Assembly: GCF_905175385.1 (NCBI RefSeq)
Contig: NZ_HG992749.1
Coordinates: forward strand, 682,001 to 746,000
Source of the DNA: Vibrio sp. B1FLJ16
GTDB lineage: Bacteria; Pseudomonadota; Gammaproteobacteria; Enterobacterales; Vibrionaceae
Direction of reading: 5' to 3'
Length of the DNA stretch: 64,000 nucleotides
This document shows, in pieces, positions 18,093 through 27,484 of the stretch; the stretch's first letter is position 1, and every line of letters begins with the position of its first letter. A model generated the notes under the pieces. It was not told where the DNA came from, made no database searches, and saw nothing but the letters and a program-made list of their open reading frames with translations. Made by a program: the position numbers and the translations under genes.

Positions 18093-18118
18093 TTTTATTT
18101 ACCTGTATAACTGAACAA

Positions 18119-18160
18119 TACTGTATAAGAAAACAGTATATACTGTTTCTTTATACAGTA
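18119..18160 (-). promoter_or_regulatory. Two tandem LexA (SOS) boxes upstream of recN
   Basis: Box 1 (18119-18138) reads TACTGTATAAGAAAACAGTA and box 2 (18141-18160) reads TACTGTTTCTTTATACAGTA. Both fit the LexA consensus CTGT-N8-ACAG with the outer TA dinucleotides. Their centres are 22 bases apart, about two helical turns, so two LexA dimers could bind on one DNA face. Confidence 0.93.
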
Positions 18161-18378
18161 AAGGTGGGTTTGAAGTTTTTTATTGAAGAAGAAATTTTTT
18201 GTGATGAGGACGGAATAATTACACTATACACAGCAAGGACTCTTTTAAATTGAAAGAGTTAAGTAAAGGAATGCAGATGCTTGTATGGGCTTTTGGGGAG
18301 ATGACGCAGGCACTGTTAATCAAGCGCAAGCAGCATGAGGCCTGCGCTGATTAAGTTAACTGAATATTAGATTGAGGG

Positions 18379-19263
18379 CTAAAACAGTCTGCTTGACCAG
18401 CCTAGTTTGTTTCTTAAAACGTGGTAGTAACTGTAATCTTTTGGGTGAACCAGTTTGAGGACGTTTGGGCTCTGGTAAATATGTATTTCGTCGCCCGGAG
18501 AAACGGGTAGAGATACCTGGCCATCACAGCTGACTTCTTGAGTGCCCCGGTTTTCTGGTGAAACAAGCAGTTTGATACGGCGTTTACCATCGACAACCAG
18601 CGGTCTGCTTGAAAGCGTATGCGGAAACATTGGTACCAAAGAAATCGCGTTGAGGCTCGGTGACAGTATCGGGCCACCACCGGAAAGTGAATAAGCGGTA
18701 GAACCTGTTGGAGTAGATACGATCAGCCCGTCTGCACGCAATGAAAAAGCGAAGCTTTCATCGATGTATACTTCAAACTCAATCATATGCGCAATTTGGC
18801 CGGGGTGAAGAACCGCTTCGTTCAAGGCTGCGTTGTGACTTTTTATCTGCCCATGACGATGGACTTCTGTTTCAAGCAGGAAGCGTTCTTCTTCAATGTA
18901 TTCTCCATCCAATACCGCTTTAAGCGCAGCTTGAAAATCGTCCGGGTTGAGATCGGTTAAAAAGCCAAGATTACCTCGGTTAACGCCAATAACGGGTACG
19001 TCAAAGCGCGACAGAATACGTGCAGCGCCGAGCATGTTGCCGTCGCCGCCTACTACAATCGCGAGATCCGAGTTTTTACCCAGTTCAACTAAGCTCGCAA
19101 ACTGCTTCTGCGGAATTTCGTCTAAAATTGCAGCGAGACGATCGTCAATAAATACTTTGTAACCTTCTGAGGTCAACCATTGGTACAACTCTCTATGAGT
19201 TTGAATCGCTTGTTGATCTCTTGGTTTTCCGATAATAGCGATCACGTTACATGGATTTTTCAT
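18379..19263 (-). CDS. nadK: NAD kinase
   Basis: 294 residues, standard length for gammaproteobacterial NAD kinase, which makes NADP from NAD and ATP in the cytosol. The catalytic GGDGN motif ([13 protein letters not shown]) is near residue 72. The conserved LNEAVLHPG and [20 protein letters not shown] segments that bind NAD follow. The last residues include the typical [14 protein letters not shown]. The start ATG lies opposite the grpE promoter region; the two genes are divergent, as in enterobacteria. Confidence 0.97.
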   Translation of the reverse strand: MKNPCNVIAIIGKPRDQQAIQTHRELYQWLTSEGYKVFIDDRLAAILDEIPQKQFASLVELGKNSDLAIVVGGDGNMLGAARILSRFDVPVIGVNRGNLGFLTDLNPDDFQAALKAVLDGEYIEEERFLLETEVHRHGQIKSHNAALNEAVLHPGQIAHMIEFEVYIDESFAFSLRADGLIVSTPTGSTAYSLSGGGPILSPSLNAISLVPMFPHTLSSRPLVVDGKRRIKLLVSPENRGTQEVSCDGQVSLPVSPGDEIHIYQSPNVLKLVHPKDYSYYHVLRNKLGWSSRLF

Positions 19264-19284
19264 AGCATTTCCGCATTAAAGAGG

Positions 19285-19313
19285 CTTGATTCAGGAATCT
19301 TCATCCCCATAAT
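19285..19313 (+). promoter_or_regulatory. Candidate sigma-32 heat-shock promoter of grpE
   Basis: CTTGATT (19285-19291), a 13-base spacer and CCCCATAAT (19305-19313) match the sigma-32 pattern CTTGAAA-N13/14-CCCCATnT closely. It lies about 95 bases before the grpE start codon. Confidence 0.75.
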
Positions 19314-19408
19314 AATGGCAAGTTACCTAAATATGCGAATTTTTATGTGGTTAAAGCCCGCAAAACGCGCATAGCTTTAAGAGCATTACGTTGAATTCTG
19401 GAGATATC

Positions 19409-20005
19409 ATGAGCAACGAAGAAAATAAAGTTACTGAAGAAGAGCTTGATCAAATCATCGAAGAGGCTGAAAAAGTTGAAGCTGCGGCTGAAGAAGCGGA
19501 AGCTGAGCTTGAAGAAATTGGTGACGAGAAAGACGCTAAGATTGCTCAACTAGAAGCAGCACTACTGTCTAGTGAAGCTAAGCTTAGCGATCAGCAAGAC
19601 GCTGTTCTTCGAGCAAAAGCTGAAGTAGAAAATATGCGTCGCCGTACAGAGCAAGAGATCGATAAAGCGCGTAAATACGCTCTGAACAAGTTTGCAGAAG
19701 AGTTGCTTCCTGTGATTGACAACCTAGAGCGCGCAATTCAATCAGCAGATACAGAAAATGAAACGATTAAGCCAATCCTTGAAGGGGTTGAACTTACTCA
19801 TAAGACGTTTGTAGACGTGGTTGCTAAGTTTGGTTTGAAAGAAATCAACCCAGAGGGTGAAGCATTCAATCCTGAACTGCATCAGGCTATGTCTATTCAA
19901 GAGAGTCCGGATCACGAATCAAACACAGTTATGTTCGTGATGCAAAAAGGCTATGAGCTAAACGGTCGTGTGGTTCGCCCTGCAATGGTAATGGTTGCTA
20001 AGTAA
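19409..20005 (+). CDS. grpE: Nucleotide exchange factor GrpE
   Basis: 198 residues from the ATG at 19409, which has TGGAGA upstream; a TTG six codons earlier is unlikely. The N-terminal third is an acidic, Glu-rich coiled coil ([20 protein letters not shown]), followed by the dimer helix ([20 protein letters not shown]) and a C-terminal beta domain with [13 protein letters not shown]. GrpE releases ADP from DnaK and acts as a thermosensor. It is separated from dnaK by a terminator and a new promoter region, so the two are transcribed apart as well as induced together by sigma-32. Confidence 0.97.
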   Translation: MSNEENKVTEEELDQIIEEAEKVEAAAEEAEAELEEIGDEKDAKIAQLEAALLSSEAKLSDQQDAVLRAKAEVENMRRRTEQEIDKARKYALNKFAEELLPVIDNLERAIQSADTENETIKPILEGVELTHKTFVDVVAKFGLKEINPEGEAFNPELHQAMSIQESPDHESNTVMFVMQKGYELNGRVVRPAMVMVAK

Positions 20006-20033
20006 GTCCATTCACTGTTGAAAGTATCCTGAA

Positions 20034-20065
20034 AATGCCCGTCACTCTGTGATGGGCATTTTTTA
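20034..20065 (+). terminator. Terminator of grpE
   Basis: AATGCCCGTCA (20034-20044) pairs with TGATGGGCATT (20050-20060, one G-T pair), followed by a run of T residues. Confidence 0.88.
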
Positions 20066-20212
20066 TGGTCATTCTTGACTGTTACATTGCTGCGCGGGGT
20101 TAAATCATAGGTGTAATAGCCGAGTGTTTGACCTAAATACTGTGACGCAACCCCGATGAATCATAAAGAAAGGCATTTAATCAGAAAAAAAACGCTTTTT
20201 TTTAATTCTGCC

Positions 20213-20241
20213 CTTGAAAAGCATTTTGCCGCCCTTATCTA
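20213..20241 (+). promoter_or_regulatory. Candidate sigma-32 promoter of dnaK (distal)
   Basis: A perfect -35 CTTGAAA (20213-20219), a 13-base spacer and CCTTATCTA at the -10 position. The -10 is weaker than CCCCAT. It would give a leader of about 115 bases before dnaK. Confidence 0.55.
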
Positions 20242-20288
20242 TGTGGCATAGAGAAGCAAACATTGATTATTTTTGTTTGTGAGCAAGG

Positions 20289-20318
20289 GTTGAAACCCGA
20301 TTCTCCTCCCCCCACATT
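20289..20318 (+). promoter_or_regulatory. Candidate sigma-32 promoter of dnaK (proximal)
   Basis: GTTGAAA (20289-20295), a 14-base spacer and CCCCACATT (20310-20318) fit a sigma-32 promoter. It lies about 45 bases before the dnaK start codon. GTTGAAAC here and GTTATAAC further on sit in a C- and G-rich leader that might also fold. Confidence 0.6.
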
Positions 20319-20363
20319 GGGGTTATAACCAAACGAAAATAGAATTTATTCGGAGATAGCCAG

Positions 20364-22277
20364 ATGGGTAAAATCATTGGTATTGACTTAGGTACTACTA
20401 ACTCATGTGTTGCAGTATTAGACGGCGACAAACCTCGTGTAATTGAAAACGCAGAGGGTGAACGTACTACTGCATCAGTTATTGCTTACACAGACGGTGA
20501 GACACTAGTAGGTCAGCCGGCAAAACGTCAAGCAGTAACTAACCCAGAAAACACGCTATTTGCAATTAAGCGTCTAATCGGTCGTCGTTTTGAAGACGAA
20601 GAAGTTCAGCGTGATATCGAAATCATGCCTTACAAAATCGTTAAGGCAGACAACGGTGATGCTTGGGTAGAAGCGAAAGGCCAAAAAATGGCAGCTCCTC
20701 AGGTTTCTGCTGAAGTTCTTAAGAAAATGAAGAAAACTGCTGAAGACTTCCTTGGTGAGGAAGTAACTGGCGCAGTAATCACAGTACCTGCTTACTTTAA
20801 CGATGCTCAGCGTCAGGCTACAAAAGATGCTGGCCGTATCGCAGGTCTAGAAGTTAAACGTATCATCAACGAACCAACAGCAGCAGCGCTAGCGTACGGC
20901 CTAGACAAGAAAGGCGGTGACCGCACTATCGCTGTATACGACCTTGGTGGTGGTACATTCGATATTTCAATCATCGAAATCGATGAAGTTGAAGGCGAGA
21001 AAACTTTCGAAGTTCTGGCAACTAACGGTGATACTCACCTAGGTGGTGAAGACTTTGATAACCGTTTGATCAACTACTTGGTTGACGAGTTCAACAAAGA
21101 GCAAGGTATCAACCTTAAGAACGATCCACTAGCAATGCAGCGTGTTAAAGAAGCAGCAGAAAAAGCGAAAATCGAGCTTTCTTCTACTACTCAAACTGAC
21201 GTAAACCTACCTTACGTTACTGCAGATGCAACTGGTCCTAAGCACATGAACATCAAAGTGACTCGTGCGAAACTAGAATCTCTGGTTGAAGACCTAGTAC
21301 AACGTTCTCTTGACCCGCTAAAAGTGGCTCTAGCTGACGCAGACCTATCAGTAAACGACATCACTGACGTAATCCTGGTTGGTGGTCAGACTCGTATGCC
21401 AATGGTTCAAGCGAAAGTTGCTGAGTTCTTCGGTAAAGAAGCTCGCCGCGACGTAAACCCTGACGAAGCAGTAGCAATGGGTGCTGCAGTTCAAGGTGGT
21501 GTACTTGCTGGTGAAGTTAAAGACGTACTATTGCTAGACGTAACTCCACTGTCTCTAGGTATTGAGACAATGGGTGGCGTGATGACTAAGCTAGTTGAGA
21601 AAAACACAACTATCCCAACTAAAGCGAACCAAGTTTTCTCTACTGCAGAAGACAACCAGAACGCGGTAACTATCCACGTTCTACAAGGTGAGCGTAAGCA
21701 AGCGATGTACAACAAGTCTCTAGGTCAATTCAACCTAGAAGGCATTCAGCCTGCACCACGTGGCATGCCACAAATCGAAGTAACTTTCGACCTTGATGCG
21801 GACGGTATCCTGCACGTATCAGCGAAAGATAAGCAGACTGGTAAAGAGCAGAAGATCACTATTCAGGCTTCTGGCGGTCTGAGCGACGAAGACATCGAGA
21901 AAATGGTACAAGAAGCAGAAGCTAACAAAGAAGCGGACAAGAAGTTCGAAGAGTTAGCAACTGCACGTAACCAAGCAGACCAAATGATTCACGGTACTCG
22001 TAAGCAAGTGGAAGAAGCAGGTGAAGCACTTCCAGCTGATGAGAAAGAGAAGATTGAAACTGCAATTTCTGAGCTTGAAACAGCACGTAAAGGCGAAGAT
22101 AAAGAAGCTATCGACGCTAAAGTTCAAGCGCTTATGACGGCAGCTCAAAAACTGATGGAAATCGCTCAGCAACAAGCTCAAGCACAACAAGGTGCTGAAG
22201 CTGGCGCTCAACAACAGTCTGAACAAGACGATGTTGTAGACGCAGAGTTCGAAGAAGTTAAAGACGATAAGAAGTAA
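20364..22277 (+). CDS. dnaK: Chaperone DnaK (Hsp70)
   Basis: 637 residues. The ATPase domain starts [20 protein letters not shown], with phosphate loops GGGTFDISI and VGGQTRMP. The substrate-binding domain begins after the linker [13 protein letters not shown], and the C-terminus ends [15 protein letters not shown], the EEVKD-type tail of proteobacterial DnaK. DnaK folds nascent and damaged proteins with DnaJ and GrpE and controls sigma-32 level. Codon use is strongly biased, as expected for a very highly expressed gene. dnaJ follows after 229 bases that hold a hairpin. Confidence 0.98.
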   Translation: MGKIIGIDLGTTNSCVAVLDGDKPRVIENAEGERTTASVIAYTDGETLVGQPAKRQAVTNPENTLFAIKRLIGRRFEDEEVQRDIEIMPYKIVKADNGDAWVEAKGQKMAAPQVSAEVLKKMKKTAEDFLGEEVTGAVITVPAYFNDAQRQATKDAGRIAGLEVKRIINEPTAAALAYGLDKKGGDRTIAVYDLGGGTFDISIIEIDEVEGEKTFEVLATNGDTHLGGEDFDNRLINYLVDEFNKEQGINLKNDPLAMQRVKEAAEKAKIELSSTTQTDVNLPYVTADATGPKHMNIKVTRAKLESLVEDLVQRSLDPLKVALADADLSVNDITDVILVGGQTRMPMVQAKVAEFFGKEARRDVNPDEAVAMGAAVQGGVLAGEVKDVLLLDVTPLSLGIETMGGVMTKLVEKNTTIPTKANQVFSTAEDNQNAVTIHVLQGERKQAMYNKSLGQFNLEGIQPAPRGMPQIEVTFDLDADGILHVSAKDKQTGKEQKITIQASGGLSDEDIEKMVQEAEANKEADKKFEELATARNQADQMIHGTRKQVEEAGEALPADEKEKIETAISELETARKGEDKEAIDAKVQALMTAAQKLMEIAQQQAQAQQGAEAGAQQQSEQDDVVDAEFEEVKDDKK

Positions 22278-22337
22278 TTCAATAGCTGAGTAGGTGAAGC
22301 CACCTGCTCAGGTTGAAACTCCTTATTGGGATCTCTT

Positions 22338-22375
22338 TGCGGGCGTTTGAGGTGACTCTAACGCCCGCATGTTTG
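22338..22375 (+). terminator. Hairpin between dnaK and dnaJ, probable partial terminator
   Basis: TGCGGGCGTT (22338-22347) pairs perfectly with AACGCCCGCA (22360-22369). Only TGTTTG follows, so termination is likely incomplete, lowering dnaJ expression relative to dnaK. Confidence 0.6.
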
Positions 22376-22506
22376 TAGATAACCAGTTTGTAAATAACCC
22401 AGTCTTTCTAGCTAAGCGCTTTTTAAAGAAAGCTTTTATCTAAAACGATATAAACACTAAGCGGTAAATTGATGCCGTTTGCAGTACTACATTGGTGACG
22501 AAGAAC

Positions 22507-23658
22507 ATGTCAAAACGTGATTTTTACGAAGTATTAGGCGTAAGCCGTGATGCATCAGAACGTGATATCAAGAAGGCGTACAAGCGTCTTGCGATGAAAT
22601 TCCACCCAGACCGTAACCAGGGTGATGATTCTGCTGCGGATAAGTTTAAAGAAGTAAAAGAAGCGTACGAAGTTCTCACCGACTCTCAGAAAAAAGCGGC
22701 GTACGATCAGTATGGCCACGCTGCTTTTGAGCAAGGCGGCGGTGGTTTCGGTGGCGGCGGCTTTGGCGGCGGCGGTGCCGATTTCGGCGACATTTTTGGT
22801 GATGTATTCGGTGATATCTTCGGTGGTGGTCGCCGTGGTGGCGGCGGTGGTCATCGTGCGCAGCGTGGTGCTGACCTTCGTTACAACATGGAACTGACTC
22901 TGGAAGAGGCGGTTCGTGGTGTTTCAAAAGAAATTGAAGTTCCGACACTGGTTCATTGTGATACTTGTGACGGCAGCGGTGCGAAGAAAGGTACCTCGGC
23001 GGAAACTTGTGGTACTTGTCATGGCCACGGCCAGGTACAAATGCGTCAGGGCTTCTTTGCTGTGCAACAAACCTGTCCTACCTGTCACGGTAAAGGCAAG
23101 ATCATTAAAGATCCTTGTAACGAGTGTCATGGTCAAGGTCGCAAGCAAAAAACCAAAACACTTAACGTTAAGATCCCAGCAGGTGTTGATACCGGCGATC
23201 GCATTCGTCTGTCTGGCGAAGGTGAAGCGGGAGAAATGGGCGCACCAGCGGGTGATCTATATGTTCAAGTTCACGTGAAAGATCACCATATCTTCGAGCG
23301 TGACGGTAACAACCTCTACTGTGAAGTACCTGTAAGTTTTGCAATGGCAGCACTAGGTGGTGAAGTGGAAGTACCGACACTAGATGGTCGAGTTAGCCTG
23401 AAAGTACCGACAGAAACGCAAACGGGTCGTATGTTCCGTATGCGTGGCAAAGGTGTGAAAGGCGTTCGCGGTGGCGGCGTAGGCGACCTGATCGTGAAAC
23501 TGGTTGTCGAGACACCTGTCAACTTAAGCTCTCGTCAGAAAGAACTGCTCAAAGAGTTTGAAGAATCTTGCGGTGGCGAAGCGGCAACTAAGCACAAGCC
23601 TAAATCAGAAGGTTTCTTCAACGGTGTGAAGAAGTTCTTTGATGATCTGACTAGCTAA
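22507..23658 (+). CDS. dnaJ: Chaperone DnaJ (Hsp40)
   Basis: 383 residues from the ATG at 22507. The J domain (residues 1-70) has the HPD motif in KFHPDRNQ. It is followed by a very Gly/Phe-rich linker (about 72-115). The zinc domain has four CxxCxGxG units: [32 protein letters not shown]. The C-terminal substrate-binding domains are complete. DnaJ delivers substrates to DnaK and stimulates its ATPase. An in-frame extension of five codons upstream exists but would give an atypical N-terminus. Confidence 0.97.
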   Translation: MSKRDFYEVLGVSRDASERDIKKAYKRLAMKFHPDRNQGDDSAADKFKEVKEAYEVLTDSQKKAAYDQYGHAAFEQGGGGFGGGGFGGGGADFGDIFGDVFGDIFGGGRRGGGGGHRAQRGADLRYNMELTLEEAVRGVSKEIEVPTLVHCDTCDGSGAKKGTSAETCGTCHGHGQVQMRQGFFAVQQTCPTCHGKGKIIKDPCNECHGQGRKQKTKTLNVKIPAGVDTGDRIRLSGEGEAGEMGAPAGDLYVQVHVKDHHIFERDGNNLYCEVPVSFAMAALGGEVEVPTLDGRVSLKVPTETQTGRMFRMRGKGVKGVRGGGVGDLIVKLVVETPVNLSSRQKELLKEFEESCGGEAATKHKPKSEGFFNGVKKFFDDLTS

Positions 23659-23686
23659 TCTATAGCTAGCGAGAAAGAAACCGTTT

Positions 23687-23714
23687 AAGGCCTGCAGAGA
23701 TGCGGGCCTTTTTG
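23687..23714 (+). terminator. Terminator of dnaJ
   Basis: AAGGCCTGCA (23687-23696) pairs with TGCGGGCCTT (23701-23710, one G-T pair), followed by TTTTTG. It lies between the convergent dnaJ and minor pilin genes. Confidence 0.85.
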
Positions 23715-23739
23715 TATTTGGAATTTACTACGATTGCTG

Positions 23740-24174
23740 CTAGTTCCAGCAATCGCTTGGATATTCAACATTAGTTGCGTTTAGCGTGATGGTGCTGACT
23801 CCTGAAGGAAAGCAGCTGTCTTTGTCTTGCCCCAAATCGGATTTGGCCGTTGCGGTAATCGTATAAGCCATTGTAGCGGAGCTGACCACAGAAAAGCTAA
23901 AGCGATCGCTGTCTGAGTCACATATGGTACAACTCGTTCCGGACACAATACTGCTCCAGTTATACCCACCATTGTAAGAGGTTTCCAGTTCCAGTTGGAT
24001 ACGGCTTAAATCAGTTAACGCCACAGTCCGGTGTGACTTAATGACGTGATTGGTATAAGAGGGATACGCGAAAGCAGAAAGGATACCGATAATCACAACG
24101 GCTATCAGTAATTCGATCAATGTCATCCCTCTTAATCTGCTGTTGTAGCTGTTACAGCGATAAATTCGAATCAT
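23740..24174 (-). CDS. Type IV minor pilin, PilE-like
   Basis: 144 residues from the ATG at 24174, preceded by AAGGGA; a GTG seven codons upstream is a possible alternative. The class III leader ends RLRG, then the processed N-terminus MTLIELLIAVVIIGILSAFA has the conserved Glu5 of type IV pilins. The rest is a small globular head with four Cys that could form two disulfides (TSCTICDSD, DSCFPSG, SDCWN). It is transcribed away from the fimT-pilW-pilX-pilV cluster, with about 100 bases between the two starts. It resembles the PilE-like gene next to dnaJ in V. cholerae. Confidence 0.88.
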   Translation of the reverse strand: MIRIYRCNSYNSRLRGMTLIELLIAVVIIGILSAFAYPSYTNHVIKSHRTVALTDLSRIQLELETSYNGGYNWSSIVSGTSCTICDSDSDRFSFSVVSSATMAYTITATAKSDLGQDKDSCFPSGVSTITLNATNVEYPSDCWN

Positions 24175-24277
24175 CACGAGTAGTTCCCTTTTCACTTTTA
24201 CGCCTATTTTTGGCAGGTGATAGCATCAGTGCAAGATGAATTCTGACCTCCAGACTGTTTGCATAGGAATTTGGGAA

Positions 24278-24781
24278 ATGCCTCGCGGGTTTACGTTATT
24301 AGAGCTAGTTATTACGGTCGCAGTACTGAGTGTGGTACTGGTGGTCGCTGCTCCATCGTTCAAGAATGTGATTGAAACCAACAAAATGCAGCGTCTGGCT
24401 GAGGAGCTACATGGCTTTATGATCCAAGCCAAATCGGAAGCGGTATTTCGTAATCAAGACTTATGGGCTCATATTGATGTTACTGCCGATCCTGTTGATA
24501 CCGGAGAATGGTCAATTACGCTAACAGATTCAGACGTTTCAGGTGGTGTATCCATTTTATCGTTAGCCGGTTCACCTTATAACAATATTACGTTTGACCC
24601 TGACTATAGCTCTCAACAGATCAAATTTGATGGGGTTAGGGGAAAAGTGAAAAACGGCAGTATCGATTTTAACCCAGTTGGACAGACAAGCAAAAAACTC
24701 CGAGTGAAAGGGTCTTACGGGGCCGCTCGGATTCTTGTTTGTGGTGTAGGAGGAGCGGTCTATGGCTATCCAGAATGTTAG
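24278..24781 (+). CDS. Minor pilin, FimT/GspH family
   Basis: 167 residues from the ATG at 24278; an ATG 14 codons earlier would give an overlong leader. The leader is only MPRG, cleaved before FTLLELVITVAVLSVVLVVA, with Glu5 present. The remaining domain (MIQAKSEAVFRNQDLWAHID) matches the GspH/FimT fold, and there is a C-terminal CGVGGAVYGYPEC with a probable disulfide. FimT-type minor pilins sit at the pilus tip and in some species bind DNA during natural transformation. First gene of a tightly packed four-gene operon; it overlaps the next gene by 20 bases. Confidence 0.9.
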   Translation: MPRGFTLLELVITVAVLSVVLVVAAPSFKNVIETNKMQRLAEELHGFMIQAKSEAVFRNQDLWAHIDVTADPVDTGEWSITLTDSDVSGGVSILSLAGSPYNNITFDPDYSSQQIKFDGVRGKVKNGSIDFNPVGQTSKKLRVKGSYGAARILVCGVGGAVYGYPEC

Positions 24782-25400
24782 AACTAGACAAAGAGGTGGC
24801 TCCTTAGTCGAACTTCTGATTGCTTCATTGTTGGGGTTAATCGCGTTAGGTATTGTTGGAAATGTATTCATCTCAGGTAAAAGAACCGCGGCAGAGCGTG
24901 GTAAAGAGCTGTTGTTATTACAGAATATGACAAGTGTCATGCAGCAAATGAAAGAGGACATGTTAAGGGCGGGGTTCAATGGAATAAGCTCTGGTAGTGT
25001 CACTTTGTCGGGAGCAAGCTACGCCATTTACTCTCAGACATCTCCTGATATGTTGGGGTTTGTTTATCGAGTGACTTCTGCCGGGGTAAATACTTATCGC
25101 AGCGTAGTGTATAAGCATCAACCTCAGTCTGGTGCTGCGGATTTACTCCAACTGTGCGAAAAGTCTTCCCCAACACCATTAACCCCAGCCTCTGCGGCAG
25201 ATTCGGGCTATCTAGGTGTTTGTTTTAACGTGTTCGATCCTACCCAAATCACGGTAGACAGTTTTACGGTATCTATGGTTAACACAACCAACAATTCAAT
25301 TAGCAGTGCGTTTAGCGTGGTCTCTATGGGAGCTTCGTTATTCAATGATCCCAATGTCAATCACATCATGGCTATCAAAGCGCAGCAAAGGAACTGGTAA
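24762..25400 (+). CDS. Minor pilin, PilW family
   Basis: 212 residues. A prepilin leader ends QRG before GSLVELLIASLLGLIALGIV, with Glu5 conserved and Gly in place of Phe at position 1, as in many PilW proteins. The region MTSVMQQMKEDMLRAGFNG is typical of PilW/GspJ-like minor pilins. An AGGAGG ribosome site lies within the end of fimT, 20 bases of which are shared. It probably joins the priming complex of type IV pilus assembly with the FimT-, PilX- and PilV-like products. Confidence 0.88.
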   Translation: MAIQNVRTRQRGGSLVELLIASLLGLIALGIVGNVFISGKRTAAERGKELLLLQNMTSVMQQMKEDMLRAGFNGISSGSVTLSGASYAIYSQTSPDMLGFVYRVTSAGVNTYRSVVYKHQPQSGAADLLQLCEKSSPTPLTPASAADSGYLGVCFNVFDPTQITVDSFTVSMVNTTNNSISSAFSVVSMGASLFNDPNVNHIMAIKAQQRNW

Positions 25401-26758
25401 TGAAAAATCAGCATCAGCTTGGAGCAACGACATTGCTGGTAACAAGCGTGCTGCTTATTGCGGCCTTAGTTGTTACCTTGGGATCATATCGGACTCTGTT
25501 TTACCAGATTAAGCGCGCTCAAAATGAGGTAAGCGCTCGTCAACAGCACTGGATTGCAGAAGGTGGCTTAGAGTGCATATACAGTCATGCGCTGACTACT
25601 AATACTATTCCCTCTTCAGCGAGTATTAGTAGCTGTAATACCAATGGTGATATCGAGTTTACTTACACGTCTTTAAGTCCTCGGTTAAAACAGATCACAG
25701 CGGACTATGGATATTCATCGATAGACAAGACAATATTGCTACCGGGCACCGGGGCTTCAGGTGTCATGAAGGCAACATCAAACCTGTATTTTGCTGGTGG
25801 TCTGGCGATGAGGCCTGATCCTGGAGAAAGCTTAGGTGCCAATGAATGGGGTTGTACTATGCTTCGTTATAGTAGTGATTTTAAGGTATTTGGAACGGTT
25901 CAAAATCAGAACTTGAACGATTCGGCTCTACCTTACCAAGGTTTTCCTACTGGACAGAGTTGCCGTCCTACCGCAGGTGACAGCTATTTAACCGTTACTA
26001 CTGGCAATTATGACACTCCTACTGGTCTACAAGAGGACTTTGTTCACGACAGCTCTCAAAAACCGTTTGAAGACTTGTTTGATACCCCGAGGGGTGACTG
26101 GTTTGATGTTATGTCGTTTGATGGCTTTGTAAAAATTTCTGAAACTACTTTAACCAATGGAAGCGGAGATATGCTGTTTCCACAATCGACACTTCCTGCA
26201 CCAGAGATTGTCAGCAACTGTGGTAGCAAAATTGAGAGTGCTATTTTGTCCGGAAATGACTTAATTTGGGTCTATGGTAGTTGTCATCTTGATAGTACAG
26301 ATTTAACTGATATCGGTGACGCGATAAGTCCGGCATCAGGAGCTTCACCTATTCCCAGCGGCGTGATTCTAGTTTTGCACAATGGCTTGCTATCTACGGA
26401 AGGAGCACTGGACTTTAAAGGGATGATCTTCCACTTTATTTCAAATAATAGTGCTGGCAACCCAGAGTTTGTGCCAAGCGAAGAACAATGGGAGGACTTG
26501 GACTCGACACAGAAAACTGTGTTGGCAGGTGTTGTAGATCCAGCTACAGACCCTGTACCAGACGTAACTGTCGGTAATACTGCTTATTTTCAAACTGGTG
26601 CTTTTTTTCCGCTCGGAGGTTATGTCATGGATGCTCCGGGAACCTACGCGGTATACGATTCTTCAATGAGTTTTAGCTATAACAGAGATGTGATTGAAAC
26701 ACCGTTAAGGAAATTAAAAAAGCTGAAGTGGAAATCAGGGAGTTGGTATGCAGATTAA
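25400..26758 (+). CDS. PilX-like pilus assembly protein, unusually long
   Basis: 452 residues. The start overlaps the pilW stop by one base (TAATG). The N-terminus MKNQHQLGATTLLVTSVLLI is a PilX/GspK-like prepilin region: a short leader ending LG, no Glu5, a hydrophobic helix, and then RQQHWIAEGGLECI, typical of PilX_N domains. The remaining ~390 residues are a large, Ser/Thr/Gly-rich ectodomain with scattered Cys (TNGDIEFTYTS, NEWGCTMLRYSS, VSNCGSKIE, YGSCHLDST). It is far longer than Neisseria or Pseudomonas PilX (about 160-200 residues). The ectodomain function is unknown to me; a tip adhesin role is conceivable. Overlaps pilV by 11 bases. Confidence 0.8.
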   Translation: MKNQHQLGATTLLVTSVLLIAALVVTLGSYRTLFYQIKRAQNEVSARQQHWIAEGGLECIYSHALTTNTIPSSASISSCNTNGDIEFTYTSLSPRLKQITADYGYSSIDKTILLPGTGASGVMKATSNLYFAGGLAMRPDPGESLGANEWGCTMLRYSSDFKVFGTVQNQNLNDSALPYQGFPTGQSCRPTAGDSYLTVTTGNYDTPTGLQEDFVHDSSQKPFEDLFDTPRGDWFDVMSFDGFVKISETTLTNGSGDMLFPQSTLPAPEIVSNCGSKIESAILSGNDLIWVYGSCHLDSTDLTDIGDAISPASGASPIPSGVILVLHNGLLSTEGALDFKGMIFHFISNNSAGNPEFVPSEEQWEDLDSTQKTVLAGVVDPATDPVPDVTVGNTAYFQTGAFFPLGGYVMDAPGTYAVYDSSMSFSYNRDVIETPLRKLKKLKWKSGSWYAD

Positions 26759-27188
26759 TCAATCACCATCTAAATTACCGTTAAGTAAGCAGTCGGGCTA
26801 TAGCTTGGTTGAAGTTATGATTTCTTTTCTGCTTATCGGAATTGCGTCTTTGGGGTTAATCAAGCTTCAAGTCATTGTGGAGCAAAAGGCCGACTTCGCT
26901 AAGCATAGCGTTCAGGCTCTTAATTTAGCTGAACAGAAACTCGAATGGTTCCGTACTCGAGGTGCATCAGCAGCGACGTCAGCGATGCCAGTGGCTGACT
27001 TTGATGCTATCTCTACGGGATCATCCACATCAGGAAATTACACGCTTGAGTGGGATGTGTTGTCCACTACAGTGTCGGGTTCTTTAAAAACAATCGAGAT
27101 CACCTCGAGTTGGCAAGATCGATTGGGACATACGCAGTCCGTTCAGCTTAAAACTATGCTTTCCCGCTACAGTGAATTTGATAAATAA
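26748..27188 (+). CDS. Minor pilin, PilV family
   Basis: 146 residues. The leader ends KQSG before YSLVEVMISFLLIGIASLGL, with Glu5 present, followed by ALNLAEQKLEWFRTRGAS, typical of PilV/GspI-type minor pilins (the LAEQKLE stretch). It ends the minor-pilin operon and overlaps the preceding gene by 11 bases. In Pseudomonas, PilV-W-X form one assembly subcomplex; the order here (fimT, pilW, pilX, pilV) agrees with a similar one. Confidence 0.88.
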   Translation: MQINQSPSKLPLSKQSGYSLVEVMISFLLIGIASLGLIKLQVIVEQKADFAKHSVQALNLAEQKLEWFRTRGASAATSAMPVADFDAISTGSSTSGNYTLEWDVLSTTVSGSLKTIEITSSWQDRLGHTQSVQLKTMLSRYSEFDK

Positions 27189-27484
27189 CCTAAGGAGTGA
27201 AGCTCTCGGTGCTAAAGTGTTGTGGCCTTTTTCCTACGCTGATTTCGGCTTTGTTTTCATCAGTTAATAAGGGGTTTTTGAACTGTTAACATGAATGATG
27301 TGCTACTGTTTTTATTATGTTTAATTGGTACGGCGTTTTTGCAAAATATGTCTCCAAATATGAAAAAACCTGTAGCATCTTGTCCTTTTTATCTTGGTTT
27401 TCTCTAGAATGTTTGGTTGATAACAAGCCGTAATAAAATATTCCAAAAGGCTATAGCAACAACATCATTCATTATGGAGTTACC
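27189..27484. other. Intergenic region upstream of the AbgT-type transporter
   Basis: 296 bases after the pilin operon, AT-rich, presumably holding the transporter promoter. I see no clear terminator for the pilin operon and no gene. Confidence 0.4.

Noticed and set aside
22555..22948. Minus-strand ORFs rich in Thr, Ala, His and Arg inside dnaJ
   Set aside because: They are shadows of the Gly/Phe-rich DnaJ linker codons.
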